In this document: one piece after another, positions 27,970-40,967 of the stretch
How the letters are laid out: the number at the start of each line of letters is the position of its first letter
Position numbering within the stretch: position 1 is the stretch's first letter
Source of the DNA: Rutidosis leptorrhynchoides
Lineage: Eukaryota > Streptophyta > Magnoliopsida > Asterales > Asteraceae
NCBI RefSeq assembly: GCF_046630445.1
Contig: NC_092336.1
Location: forward strand, 503,269,001 to 503,333,000
Direction: 5' to 3'
DNA: 64,000 nucleotides
Made by a program: the position numbers and the translations under genes
The notes under the pieces: generated by a model
Told to the model about the DNA's origin: nothing
The model's input: only the letters and a program-made list of their open reading frames with translations
Database searches by the model: none

Positions 27970-30900
27970 ATGGCACCGACTACTCGACACACCGTGAATA
28001 TGAATGAAGAGGAATTCCGTACTTTTCTAGCTTCAAACATAGCCGCAGTACAGGCTGCGCTACATACCAACAATAACCTTGGATCTAGCAGTACAGGAAA
28101 TCGTGTAGGATGCACCTACAAAGAATTCACTGCCTGCAAACCTTTGGAATTTGATGGAACCGAAGGACCGATCGGATTGAAACGGTGGACCGAGAAGGTC
28201 GAATCGGTGTTTGCCATAAGTAAGTGTACTGAAGAGTACAAAGTAAAGTACGCTACGCATACCTTCACAGGTTCTGCGTTAACATGGTGGAATACCTATC
28301 TAGAGCAAGTGGGACAAGACGATGCGTACGCACTACCGTGGTCAGCATTCAAGCACTTGATGAACGAGAAGTACCGTCCCAGAACCGAGGTCAATAAGCT
28401 CAAGACAGAACTTAGAGGGTTACGAACCCAAGGATTTGATATTACCACGTACGAAAGACGATTCACAGAATTGTGCCTATTGTGTCTGGGAGCATTCGAA
28501 GATGAGGAAGAGAAGATCGACGCGTTTGTGAAAGGATTACCGGAAAGAATCCAAGAAGATATAAGTTCACACGAGCCCGCCTCCATACAACAAGCATGTA
28601 GAATGGCTCACAAACTAGTGAACCAGATTGAAGAAAGAATTAAAGAACAGACTGCTGAAGAGGCCAATGTGAAACAAGTCAAAAGAAAGTGGGAGGAAAA
28701 CGGTGATAAGAATCACCAATACAACAACAACAGCAATTACAACAATAATCGCAACAATTATCCCAACAATCGCAACATCAATCGCAACTACAACAAACGG
28801 CCCAACAACAACAACAACAACAACAACAGCAACTACAACAATCATCCCAACAACAATAATAACCGCAACAACAACAACAATCAGAAGCAGCTATGCCAAA
28901 GGTGTGAAAAGAATCACTCGGGGTTCTGCACCAAATTTTGCAACAAGTGTAAAAGAAATGGTCATAGCGCGGCGAAGTGTGAGGTCTACGGACCAGGGGT
29001 TAATAGAACGAAAGGAACAAATGGTGTCGGAACGAGTAATGGCGGAGCAAGTAGTGTCGGAGCAAGTTATGCCAATGTAGTTTGTTATAAATGTGGAAAA
29101 CCAGGCCACATTATTAGAAATTGCCCGAACCAGGAGAACACGAGTGGACAAGGCCGCGGAAGAGTTTTCAATATTAATGCGGTAGAGGCACAGGAAGACC
29201 CGGAGCTTGTTACGGGTACGTTTCTTATTGACAATAAATCTGCTTACGTTTTATTTGATTCGGGTGCGGATAGAAGCTATATGAGTAGAGATTTTTGTGC
29301 TAAATTAAGTTGTCCATTGACGCCTTTGGATAGTAAATTTTTACTCGAATTAGCAAATGGTAAATTAATTTCAGCAGATAATATATGTCGGAATCGAGAA
29401 ATTAAACTGGTTAGCGAAACATTTAAGATTGATTTGATACCAGTAGAGTTAGGGAGTTTTGATGTGATAATCGGTATGGACTGGTTGAAAGAAGTGAAAG
29501 CGGAGATCGTTTGTTACAAAAATGCAATTCGCATTATACGAGAAAAAGGAAAACCCTTAATGGTGTACGGAGAAAAGGGCAACACGAAGCTACATCTTAT
29601 TAGTAATTTGAAGGCACAAAAACTAATAAGAAAAGGTTGCTATGCTGTTCTAGCACACGTCGAGAAAGTACAAACTGAAGAAAAGAGCATCAATGATGTT
29701 CCCATTGCAAAAGAATTTCCCGATGTATTTCCGAAAGAATTACCGGGATTACCCCCACATCGATCCGTTGAATTTCAAATAGATCTTGTACCAGGAGCTG
29801 CACCAATAGCTCGTGCTCCTTACAGACTCGCACCCAGCGAGATGAAAGAACTGCAAAGCCAATTACAAGAACTTTTAGAGCGTGGTTTCATTCGACCAAG
29901 CACATCACCGTGGGGAGCTCCTGTTTTGTTTGTCAAGAAGAAAGATGGTACATTCAGGTTGTGTATCGACTACCGAGAGTTGAACAAACTTACCATCAAG
30001 AACCGCTACCCACTACCGAGAATCGACGACTTATTTGATCAACTACAAGGCTCGTCTGTTTATTCAAAGATTGACTTACGTTCCGGGTATCATCAAATGC
30101 GGGTGAAAGAAGATGATATTCCAAAGACTGCTTTCAGAACACGTTACGGTCATTATGAGTTTATGGTCATGCCGTTTGGTTTAACTAATGCACCAGCTGT
30201 GTTCATGGACCTTATGAACCGAGTGTGTGGACCATACCTTGACAAGTTTGTCATTGTTTTCATTGATGACATACTTATTTACTCAAAGAATGACCAAGAA
30301 CACGGTGAACATTTGAGAAAGGTGTTAGAAGTATTGAGGAAGGAAAAATTGTACGCTAAGTTTTCAAAGTGTGCATTTTGGTTGGAAGAAGTTCAATTCC
30401 TCGGTCACATAGTGAACAAAGAAGGTATTAAGGTGGATCCGGCAAAGATAGAAACTGTTGAAAAGTGGGAAACCCCGAAAACTCCGAAACACATACGCCA
30501 GTTTTTAGGACTAGCTGGTTACTACAGAAGGTTCATCCAAGACTTTTCCAGAATAGCAAAACCCTTGACTGCATTAACGCATAAAGGGAAGAAATTTGAA
30601 TGGAATGATGAACAAGAGAAAGCGTTTCAGTTATTGAAGAAAAAGCTAACTACGGCACCTATATTGTCATTGCCTGAAGGGAATGATGATTTTGTGATTT
30701 ATTGTGATGCATCAAAGCAAGGTCTCGGTTGTGTATTAATGCAACGAACGAAGGTGATTGCTTATGCGTCTAGACAATTGAAGATTCACGAACAAAATTA
30801 TACGACGCATGATTTGGAATTAGGCGCGGTTGTTTTTGCATTAAAGACTTGGAGGCACTACTTATATGGGGTCAAAAGTATTATATATACCGACCACAAA

Positions 30901-32544
30901 AGTCTTCAACACATATTTAATCAGAAACAACTGAATATGAGGCAGCGTAGGTGGATTGAATTATTGAATGATTACGACTTTGAGATTCGTTACCACCCGG
31001 GGAAGGCAAATGTGGTAGCCGATGCCTTGAGCAGGAAGGACAGAGAACCCATTCGAGTAAAATCTATGAATATAATGATTCATAATAACATTACTACTCA
31101 AATAAAGGAGGCGCAACAAGGAGTTTTAAAAGAGGGAAATTTAAAGGATGAAATACCCAAAGGATCGGAGAAGCATCTTAATATTCAGGAAGACGGAACC
31201 CGGTATAGGGCTGAAAGGATTTGGGTACCAAAATTTGGAGATATGAGAGAAATGGTACTTAGAGAAGCTCATAAAACCAGATACTCAATACATCCTGGAA
31301 CGGGGAAGATGTACAAGGATCTCAAGAAACATTTTTGGTGGCCGGGTATGAAAGCCGATGTTGCTAAATATGTAGGAGAATGTTTGACGTGTTCTAAGGT
31401 CAAAGCTGAGCATCAGAAACCATCAGGTCTACTTCAATAACCCGAAATCCCGGAATGGAAATGGGAAAACATTACCATGGATTTCATCACTAAATTGCCA
31501 AGGACTGCAAGTGGTTTTGATACTATTTGGGTAATAGTTGATCGTCTCACCAAATCAGCACACTTCCTACCAATAAGAGAAGATGACAAGATGGAGAAGT
31601 TAGCACGACTGTATTTGAAGGAAGTCGTCTCCAGACATGGAATACCAATCTCTATTATCTCTGATAGGGATGGCAGATTTATTTCAAGATTCTGGCAGAC
31701 ATTACAGCAAGCATTAGGAACTCGTCTAGACATGAGTACTGCCTATCATCCACAAACTGATGGGCAGAGCGAAAGGACGATACAAACGCTTGAAGACATG
31801 CTACGAGCATGTGTTATTGATTTCGGAAACAGTTGGGATCGACATCTACCGTTAGCAGAATTTTCCTACAACAACAGCTACCATTCAAGCATTGAGATGG
31901 CGCCGTTTGAAGCACTTTATGGTAGAAAGTGCAGGTCTCCGATTTGTTGGAGTGAGGTGGGGGATAGACAGATTACGGGTCCGGAGATTATACAAGAAAC
32001 TACCGAGAAGATCATCCAAATTCAACAACGGTTGAAAACCGCCCAAAGTCGACAAAAGAGCTACGCTGACATTAAAAGAAAAGATATAGAATTTGAAATT
32101 GGAGAGATGGTCATGCTTAAAGTTTCACCTTGGAAAGGCGTTGTTCGATTTGGTAAACGAGGGAAATTAAATCCAAGGTATATTGGACCATTCAAGATTA
32201 TTGATCGTGTCGGACCAGTAGCTTACCGACTAGAGTTACCTCAACAACTCGCGGCTGTACATAACACTTTCCACGTCTCGAATTTGAAGAAATGTTTTGC
32301 TAAAGAAGATCTCACTATTCCGTTAGATGAAATCCAAATCAACGAAAAACTCCAATTCATCGAAGAACCCGTCGAAATAATGGATCGTGAGGTTAAAAGA
32401 CTTAAGCAAAACAAGATACCAATTGTTAAGGTTCGATGGAATGCTCGTAGAGGACCCGAGTTCACCTGGGAGCGTGAAGATCAGATGAAGAAGAAATACC
32501 CGCATCTATTTCCAGAAGATTCGTCAACACCTTCAACAGCTTAA
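27970..32544 (+). mobile_element. gag-pol region of the young chromovirus
   Basis: Parts in order, rough positions: gag domain 27970-28700; an asparagine-rich linker 28712-28885; cysteine-rich zinc knuckle region 28894-29124 ending in [14 protein letters not shown]; aspartic protease with DSGAD near 29260; reverse transcriptase about 29700-30450 with [10 protein letters not shown] near 30255; RNase H with [12 protein letters not shown] near 30705; integrase zinc finger about 31260-31400 and catalytic core about 31480-31900; chromodomain-like tail about 32340-32520 ([19 protein letters not shown]). The region is nearly intact with about one break. Confidence 0.92.
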
Positions 32545-32579
32545 AATTTCGGGACGAAATTTATTTAACGGGTAGGTAC

Positions 32580-35500
32580 TGTAGTGACCCGAACTTTTCC
32601 ATGTTTATATATATTAATTGAGATTGATGTTTACATGATTAAATGTTTCCAACATGTTAAGCAATCAAACTTGTTAAGACTTGATTAATTGAAATAGGTT
32701 TCATATAGACAATTGACCACCCAAGTTGACCGGTGATTCACGAACGTTAAAACTTGTAAAAAAAAAACTATATGATGACATATATATGGTTATATATATA
32801 GTTAACATGATATTATGATAAGTAAACATATCATTAATTATATTAACAATGAACTACATATGTAAAAACAAGACTACTAACTTAATGATTTTGAAACGAG
32901 ACATATATGTAACGTTTATCGTTGTAACGACATTTAATGTATATATATCATATTAAGAGATATTCGTACATCATAATATCATGATAATATAATAATTTAA
33001 AATCTCTTTTGATATTATAAACATTGGGTTAACAACATTTAACAAGATCGTTAACCTAAAGGTTTCAAAACAACACTTACATGTAACGACTAACGATGAC
33101 TTAACGACTCAGTTAAAATGTATATACATGTAGTGTTTTAATATGTATTTATACACTTTTGAAAGACTTCAATACACTTATCAAAATACTTCTACTTAAC
33201 AAAAATTCTTACAATTACATTCTCGTTCAGTTTCATCAACAATTCTACTCGTATGCACCCGTATTCGTACTCGTACAATACACAGCTTTTAGATGTATGT
33301 ACTATTGGTATATACACTCCAATGATCAGCTCTTAGCAGCCCATGTGAGTCACCTAACACATGTGGGAACCATCATTTGGCAACTAGCATGAAATATCTC
33401 ATAAGATTACAAAAATATGAGTAATCATTCATGACTTATTTACATGAAAACAAAATTACATATCCTTTATATCTAATCCATACACCAACGACCAAAAACA
33501 CCTACAAACACTTTCATTCTTCAATTTTCTTCATCTAATTGAACTCTCTCAAGTTCTATCTTCAAGTTCTAAGTGTTCTTCATAAATTCCAAAAGTTCTA
33601 GTTTCATAAAATCAAGAATACTTTCAAGTTTGCTAGCTCACTTCCAATCTTGTAAGGTGATCATCCAACCTCAAGAAATCTTTGTTTCTTACAGTAGGTT
33701 ATCATTCTAATACAAGGTAATAATCATATTCAAACTTTGGTTCAATTTCTATAACTATAACAATCTTATTTCAAGTGATGATCTTACTTGAACTTGTTTT
33801 CGTGTCATGATTTTGCTTCAAGAACTTTGAGCCATCCAAGGATCCATTGAAGCTAGATCCATTTTTCTATTTTCCAGTAGGTTCATCCAAGGAACTTAAG
33901 GTAGTAATGATGTTCATAACATCATTCGATTCATACATATAAAGCTATCTTATTCGAAGGTTTAAACTTGTAATCACTAGAACATAGTTTAGTTAATTCT
34001 AAACTTGTTCGCAAACAAAAGTTAATCCTTCTAACTTGACTTTTAAAATCAACTAAACACATTTTCTATATCTATATGATATGCTAACTTAATGATTTAA
34101 AACCTGGAAACACGAAAAACACCGTAAAACCGGATTTACGCCGTCGTAGTAACACCGCGGGCTGTTTTGGGTTAGTTAATTAAAAACTATGATAAACTTT
34201 GATTTAAAAGTTGTTATTCTGAGAAAATGATTTTTATTATGAACATGATACTATATCCAAAAATTATGGTTAAACTCAAAGTGGAAGTATGTTTTCTAAA
34301 ATGGTCATCTAGACGTCGTTCTTTCGACTGAAATGACTACCTTTACAAAAACGACTTGTAACTTATTTTTCCGACTATAAACCTATACTTTTTTTGTTTA
34401 GATTCATAAAATAGAGTTCAATATGAAACCATAGCAATTTGATTCACTCAAAACGGATTTAAAATGAAGAAGTTATGGGTAAAACAAGATTGGATAATTT
34501 TTCTCATTTTAGCTACGTGAACATTGGTAACAAATCTATTCCAACCATAACTTAATCAACTTGTATTATATATTATGTAATCTTGAGATACCATAGACAC
34601 GTATACAATGTTTCGACCTATCATGTCGACACATCTATATATATTTCGGAACAACCATAGACACTCTATATGTGAATGTTGGAGTTAGCTATACAGGGTT
34701 GAGGTTGATTCCAAAATATATATAGTTTGAGTTGTGATCAATACTGAGATACGTATACACTGGGTCGTGGATTGATTCAAGATAATATTTATCGATTTAT
34801 TTCTGTACATCTAACTGTGGACAACTAGTTGTAGGTTACTAACGAGGACAGCTGACTTAATAAACTTAAAACATCAAAATATATTAAAAGTGTTGTAAAT
34901 ATATTTTGAACATACTTTGATATATATGTATATATTGTTATAGGTTCGTGAATCAACCAGTGGCCAAGTCTTACTTCCCGACGAAGTAAAAATCTGTGAA
35001 AGTGAGTTATAGTCCCACTTTTAAAATCTAATATTTTTGGGATGAGAATACATGCAGGTTTTATAAATGATTTACAAAATAGACACAAGTACGTGAAACT
35101 ACATTCTATGGTTGAATTATCGAAATCGAATATGCCCCTTTTTATTAATTCTGGTAATCTAAGAATTAGGGAACAGACACCCTAATTGACGCGAATCCTA
35201 AAGATAGATCTATTGGGCCTAACAAACCCCATCCAAAGTACCGGATGCTTTAGTACTTCGAAATTTATATCATATCCGAAGGGTGTCCCGGAATGATGGG
35301 GATATTCTTATATATGCATCTTGTTATTGTCGGTTACCAGGTGTTCACCATATGAATGATTTTTATCTCTATGTATGGGATGTGTATTGAAATATGAAAT
35401 CTTGTGGTCTATTGTTACGATTTGATATATATAGGTTAAACCTATAACTCACCAACATTTTTGTTGACGTTTAAAGCATGTTTATTCTCAGGTGAATATT

Positions 35501-35835
35501 AAGAGCTTCCGCTGTTGCATACTAAAATAAGGACAAGATTTGGAGTCCATGTCTGTATGATATTGTGTAAAAACTGCATTCAAGAAACTGATTTCGATGT
35601 AACATATTTGTATTGTAAACCATTATGTAATGGTCGTGTGTAAACAGGATATTTTAGATTATCATTATTTGATAATCTACGTAAAGCTTTTTAAACCTTT
35701 ATTTATGAAATAAAGGTTATGGTTTGTTTTAAAAATGAATGCAGTCTTTGAAAAACGTCTCATATAGAGGTCAAAACCTCGCAACGAAATCAATTAATAT
35801 GGAACGTTTTTAATCAATAAGAACGGGACATTTCA
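32580..35835 (+). repeat. 3' LTR of the young chromovirus
   Basis: It begins TGTAGTGACCCG after the weak purine stretch AACGGGTAGGTAC and ends GGGACATTTCA before GAAAA. Same length as the 5' LTR. Confidence 0.95.
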
Positions 35836-36224
35836 GAAAAGATGAACACGATGAAGATGGAAGATCAAAGCCTTGAAAATCTTGAAGAACTCCTTGAAGA
35901 TTCTTGAAGAACACGAAGAACAAGCTTGAAGATCCGAATACCACAAGAGATGGAGAGGGAAAGATTGTTTTTGAGAGAGGATTTTGGTGTGATTTGTGAA
36001 TGAGAAACTAGGAGTCTAGGAGTGTTTATATAGTGCAAGTATTAGAGTGTTAGTCAACATAAGGATGTTCTAATTAATAATTTTATTTTGTTTTATAATT
36101 TTTAGTCAACAAAAGGTGATACTAGTTTATAATTAGTCAACATAAGGATGTACTAGTTTATACTTTATTTTTAGTCAACATAATGATGTAATTGTTTAAG
36201 ATTATTTAGTCTCATTATTATTAC

Positions 36225-36297
<73 letters not shown>

Positions 36298-37350
36298 TTT
36301 ACATTTACTACATGATAAGTATTATTTTCTTTTTACTAATTCATGACTTGTATTTATTTTTATTTAGTTTCCAATTGTTTTATTATTTATATAAATGTCA
36401 CTTTTTATTTATTACTTATAGATTAATAGTTATAAAAAATATTACTGAAATGCATAAATTTTAATTAGCAGTGAGTGTCGAATTAAAGTTTATTATTTGG
36501 TCAACGTTAAATTGATTGTGTATATAACAACCCTTAAATAATTAATACGTATAGTCAGACAGTAAACCCTAGGGTCATTTCAGAAATTTCAGAAGTCAAA
36601 AAGTGAGGGTTGTTATAGTACCTCCCCGTTAATAAAAACTTCGTCCCGAAGTTTTAGGTAGACTTCTCGGATGCATCAGCAGTTGAGAAGAGATGGGGAT
36701 ATTTCCGTTTCATATGGTCTTTGCGTTCCCAGGTATATTCAGGACTTCTACGCGAATTCCAACAGACTTTAATGATAGGTATGTTGCTTTTACGCGTTTG
36801 TTTGACCTCTCCTTTCATGATTTCTATAGGTTCTTCAACGAAGTGCATTTTATCATTAATGTGAAGATCATTCAAAATGATGATGTTATACAAGTCATTT
36901 CAGTAAATTGGATACATGAAATGTGTTATGAATAGTATTGAGCTCATTTAAAACCTTGAGCATTTTATGCCACAATATTAGGGCAGACAAACAGAGAGGA
37001 GTTCGTGAAAATCACAGTCATGAAATTTGATAGAGATCTTCATTGTTTACAACAAGAATATTTTAATGATGAATATAAGTTGAAAAATAAAGTTTTATCA
37101 CTATTGAATAATATGGATAAAACGATTCGTTTATAGGAAGAGTATAAACGAAGCTATCATAAAAGAGTGAAATGAGAAAATTAAATGTTCGTCTTAACTT
37201 TTGACGTAGTCACGATTGATTTCCGAAATTCAAGGAATTAAAGGAAATCTTCGTAATCTATAAGATTTGATTCTCCGGTAATTAAGGAATTTGAGATTTT
37301 CTTTGATTAAATGCGGTGGATTGTCTCAATTGTTGTGTTTGAAATTTTGC

Positions 37351-37360
37351 TATAAATTAG
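37351..37360 (+). promoter_or_regulatory. TATA box upstream of the 57-aa ORF
   Basis: TATAAATTAG in an otherwise mixed context, 82 bases before the ATG at 37433, followed by a leader rich in TTC and CTT. Confidence 0.4.
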
Positions 37361-37432
37361 CTTATTCAGTTTCATTATCTTCACCACTTCTATACTTTCT
37401 TCCTCAATTCAAACTTCCAAAAGATTAAGAAA

Positions 37433-37606
37433 ATGCTTAATCCAGTTCTGATCCTGGTTATTATATTGACCATATATGCAGTCATTCTTCTTTTTCTTTT
37501 ACCGTCAGAGGAATCTGTTTACTTCTACTATGCTCTTGGGGTTATAGTGTTTTTAATTATCCTGTGTCTTTATATTGCTATACGCATTGATATACACGGT
37601 TTGTAA
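37433..37606 (+). CDS. Small two-span membrane protein ORF (57 aa), opposite strand to the older retroelement
   Basis: ATG to TAA, 57 residues, unrecognised. Residues about 4-23 (PVLILVIILTIYAVILLFLL) and 30-51 (VYFYYALGVIVFLIILCLYI) are two strongly hydrophobic segments with a short acidic loop (PSEES) between, the shape of a small hairpin membrane protein. A good TATA box (TATAAATTAG, 37351-37360) lies 82 bases upstream and is followed by a CT-rich leader, so the ORF has a plausible promoter of its own. It runs antisense to the retroelement around it. It could be an antisense accessory ORF of that family, an unrelated captured gene, or chance in AT-rich DNA. Confidence 0.4.
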   Translation: MLNPVLILVIILTIYAVILLFLLPSEESVYFYYALGVIVFLIILCLYIAIRIDIHGL

Positions 37607-40600
37607 TTTCGGAGTCGTTATCGGGCTTTATATTTTCCCTTATATGTCGGAGCTTTATGCGTTTGTTTCTTCTTCCCGACTTCAAGTCAAGCGAGTAATG
37701 GTCCAGAATTCATAGGTATGAAGTTTCGAATGAACATAATATATAAAGTAAAAAGGAAAGGTAATAGCACGATTTGATTTGTCATATTACCAGAATATCC
37801 GAAAAAGACCGAATCATCAAGAAAAATATTTTCTTGATATGTTTAGAGGTTAAATAGAATGTAAGAGTCGTGTAACATGGCAAATGATGATTATAAAATC
37901 TATGAATCATCATCTTCCATTAAAAACTTAGCATGACTTACTGTAATATAATCACGTTGGCCTGACGTCATTATATTATACTAACTCATGCTTCAATTCC
38001 CAACACTTCTTCAAAGCATTTATAATTTAAACTCGAATTTTACAGAATATAGAAACTAAAACAGTTTCCTTTATAAAGATATCGCAAAGAGATACTTAAT
38101 TGCGGACATGAATCGTTATGAAGATATCTTCCGAAATATAGAGGATATTTATGATGATATTTTGGAATTTTTAAGTTCGAAAGTTGATGAAGAAAAATTT
38201 TCCGCAAGTTTTTAACATGACTTCGGAGCAAGATATTCTCTAAAGATTTCACCGGATTCAGAATTACCTGGATTCTTTGAATATAGGGTTTGGCCCTTGT
38301 GTTTGTCCTTGGTCTCCTCCATGGTTAGCTCAATCCGTTTTCCAGTTCCAAATTTTCTTTTGAGCTTTTTCAACGTACCATTCTTTATTATCAAACTGTT
38401 GGCCCTCAAGACCATCTACAATTTTTCTGTTTTCTCTGCATTTAATGCAGCCATATTTGAATCATAGGTTATCAATCCGAGATGGTTTCAAGAAATTTCA
38501 TTTTTAGATGATTAAACGCTGATTGCGATCGTCAAGATTCAAAGGACGTTTTCAAGAATTTTGAATTTGAAGTGTTTAAGCGTAAGATGCATCCATCAAT
38601 GGATCTAACGTTTGACGAAGAAATGTTGTGATTTTCAAAAGTAAGGAATGGTAAGTTCGGTGGTTTGATGTGATAATTCATCATAGAATACGAATGAATA
38701 TAATTCATGAATGTAGTGATCTTTAGGATGATAACACTTGCTAAAGCTTTACTTAAGTTCCGATATGTCAAAATCAGAATATGTAACTGAATTTGTATGA
38801 AAATGGTTGTTCTTTGGTGAACATATACATATATCATGTGAATGTAAGTAGTATAGTTAACAACTGCTGAATCAGAATGGAAGAATGTACAATGTAACAT
38901 ATTTATATGAGATATGAATATCTCTCGGGTTTTACCTACCCGTTAAAATATTTTTCACAATTAACAGTTTGTACAAAAGAGAAGATATACGTTCATATAT
39001 GTATTCTTCAGATGTAATCATGGTTTTAATGAGTTAATATAATATTAAACTCATTTGATTTGCTGTTGAAACGAGAATAAATAATCTCCAAAACCTTAGA
39101 GATTTCATAATTGTCGTGAAATATTTCGCTAATGAAGTTATGAATCAATACTTCATCGTTCATTGTTATTGATATACTTTGGTATATGACGTTGGTGCTC
39201 GTGGAATTCTTGTGAAATTCATAAGGCACTAATGATGTTGTCTAGAAAGTTTCGAGTACAACGAAAATTAAAGTATACAATCAATCATGTATTTGAGTAA
39301 TACACTTGGTTTATTACGAAATGGAGTTTATTGTGTTGAAGCAATGATTAACGATTGTTAAGTTATTAACAAAAGATGTACATCATAGCATATTGTGATA
39401 TGAATTAACCATGTAGTACATACTAGTTAAGATTCACACGTAATAGCTTAGTACAACAAGATTTATTATTGTTCCAATCCATATATATAAAGTATACATA
39501 TGTAATTCTTCAGGAAGAATGAGTCAATACATCTTAACTCATTATTACTAATATTCCTTGGTATCTATGGGGCGTATGATGTTGATGTTTGAGGTACTGA
39601 GTGTGATGTTGAGGCGTGGAATGCGGATGTTGTCGTTGGTGAAGCTGGTGATGTTGGTGGTGATGCCGATGGTACTGGTGGTACTGGTTATGCTGCTGGT
39701 GCTGCTGCTGATGTTCGTAGGTTTCGCACCATATTCTTCAGAGCCACTACTCGAGCGCGAAGCTCGTTGACTTCTTCTATTATTCCGGGATGATTGGCGG
39801 TTCGGACAAGTGGATGAATAAGATCTAAAATTTTAGATATTATATATTCGTTACTGGATATCCTGGAAATGAGGGTGAAAATAGTGTTCCGAACGGGTTC
39901 GCCAGTAAGTGCTTCAGGTTCTTCACCAAGAGGTGAATTCGGTTGGTGGAAGGGATCACATTCTTCTTGTCTCTATTGATTAAGTTTACTACGAACCCAT
40001 CCCCAATTCATCCAAAATAGATGATGGCTGATTGGTTAGTTCATTCCGGTTACGCTGCCATTGGAGCTCGAAGAGTTCGAGGAATCCATATTATGTGTTT
40101 GGAATTAGGGTTTTTTTGATATGAGATTAGTGTTGAATACTGGATGATATATTCGTCTCCTCGAATACGTGTATATAGCAAAAATATTTCCGTAATTTAT
40201 GGAGGGAATTTAGGAAAAGTGTTAGACAAAATCTATTGGGATAGATACGATAAGATATAATAAGATATGATGTGTCTATACTTTAATAATGGCAGTATGA
40301 CTTGTCGAGATCATAAAGTGATAAGTATGTAATCTAATAATCTTTTGATTAAAGACTTTCAATTCGTATACTGTGATAACCCAATGACATTTTTCGATTC
40401 GCAAACCGATGCATAAAGGCATAAGGCATATAGGTACGTGATATAACAGGGAGTTATATACGTTTGAGTGTGAGTAGTAACAATTATAAGAGTTTCAAAA
40501 TCATGGATAATATTTCATGTAATACATATGTAATACACATAACCATGATAGATGACTTATGAATGTCAAGAATTTCTGAAATCATTGTGTCGCATTTAGA

Positions 40601-40967
40601 TGCGGTGGTGTAATTGGATAGTACTCAGGAAAGTGAGCAGAGTTCTTAGATTAGCTCGGCATTCTAAGATAAGTAAAGTTTCTAAAGTATAGTGTAGCAT
40701 TTAACAGTTAAAGGCAACAATTAAAGGCACTATGGTCAAGGAAAGTTGTAGTCCTACATTAGGAAAGAGACTTTGATTAGAATCTTTAAGTCAAGTTTGG
40801 TAAAGCATGATTGTTAAGATTATAAGGCAATCCTAAGTGCTTTAAGTCTAAGGCAGGAAAGATTATAGTTTCCTAGATTACTAAGGCACCCTAGCTAGCA
40901 AGTAAGGCACACATAAAAATGCAATCCTGGTTCTCTATAACAGCCTGGTTATGCTCTGATACCAATC

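Larger units (their letters stand above)
22729..35835 (+). mobile_element. Young, nearly whole Ty3/gypsy chromovirus (Tekay/Del-like) with two extra ORFs ahead of gag
   Basis: 13,107 bp with 5-bp target duplications GAAAA at 22724-22728 and 35836-35840. LTRs are 22729-25984 and 32580-35835, each 3256 bp, with about four differences seen by eye. At usual plant rates that means roughly 50-90 thousand years. Primer-binding site TGGTATCAGAGC at 25987-25998 (initiator Met-tRNA). Order of parts: acidic ORF (26194-26808), F-box ORF (26945-27628), gag with zinc knuckles, protease, reverse transcriptase, RNase H, integrase and chromodomain-like tail (about 27970-32544), then 3' LTR. It looks almost whole, with about one break in the polyprotein region. 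The long LTRs and the C-terminal segment ending KKYPHLF fit the Tekay/Del group, which is an inference. It sits inside the 3' LTR of the older element. Confidence 0.95.
21205..36617 (-). repeat. 3' LTR of the older Ty3/gypsy element, split by the young element
   Basis: Left part 21205-22728, right part 35841-36617. The young element and one copy of GAAAA lie between. A (TA)n tract is at about 22527-22564 and an (ATT)n tract at about 36221-36297, matching the other LTR copy. Confidence 0.92.
36618..40952 (-). mobile_element. Shrunken internal region of the older Ty3/gypsy element
   Basis: About 4.3 kb of decayed internal sequence. Near the 3' LTR (about 36654-36893, minus) there is a remnant of the integrase tail and chromodomain-like segment. 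Near the 5' end (about 39560-40095, minus) lie remnants of a protein ahead of gag: an ISRISSNEYIISKILDLI-like stretch and a leucine/alanine/arginine-rich helix (EEVNELRARVVALKNMVRNL) that looks like a coiled coil. No gag, protease, reverse transcriptase or RNase H could be recognised in between, so the element is badly broken. The plus strand of this region holds a small ORF at 37433-37606. Confidence 0.7.

Noticed and set aside
28703-29080. Thr/Ile-rich ORF overlapping gag, and the Val-rich ORF on the other strand
   Set aside because: Out-of-frame shadows of the asparagine-codon repeat in gag.
36221-36297. (ATT)n run, also at 42887-42952, considered as CRISPR-like or structured repeats
   Set aside because: Plain trinucleotide microsatellites in the two LTR copies; there are no spacers.
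38532-38900. 122-aa minus-strand ORF in the older element
   Set aside because: Composition typical of AT-rich non-coding DNA, with no retroelement domain.
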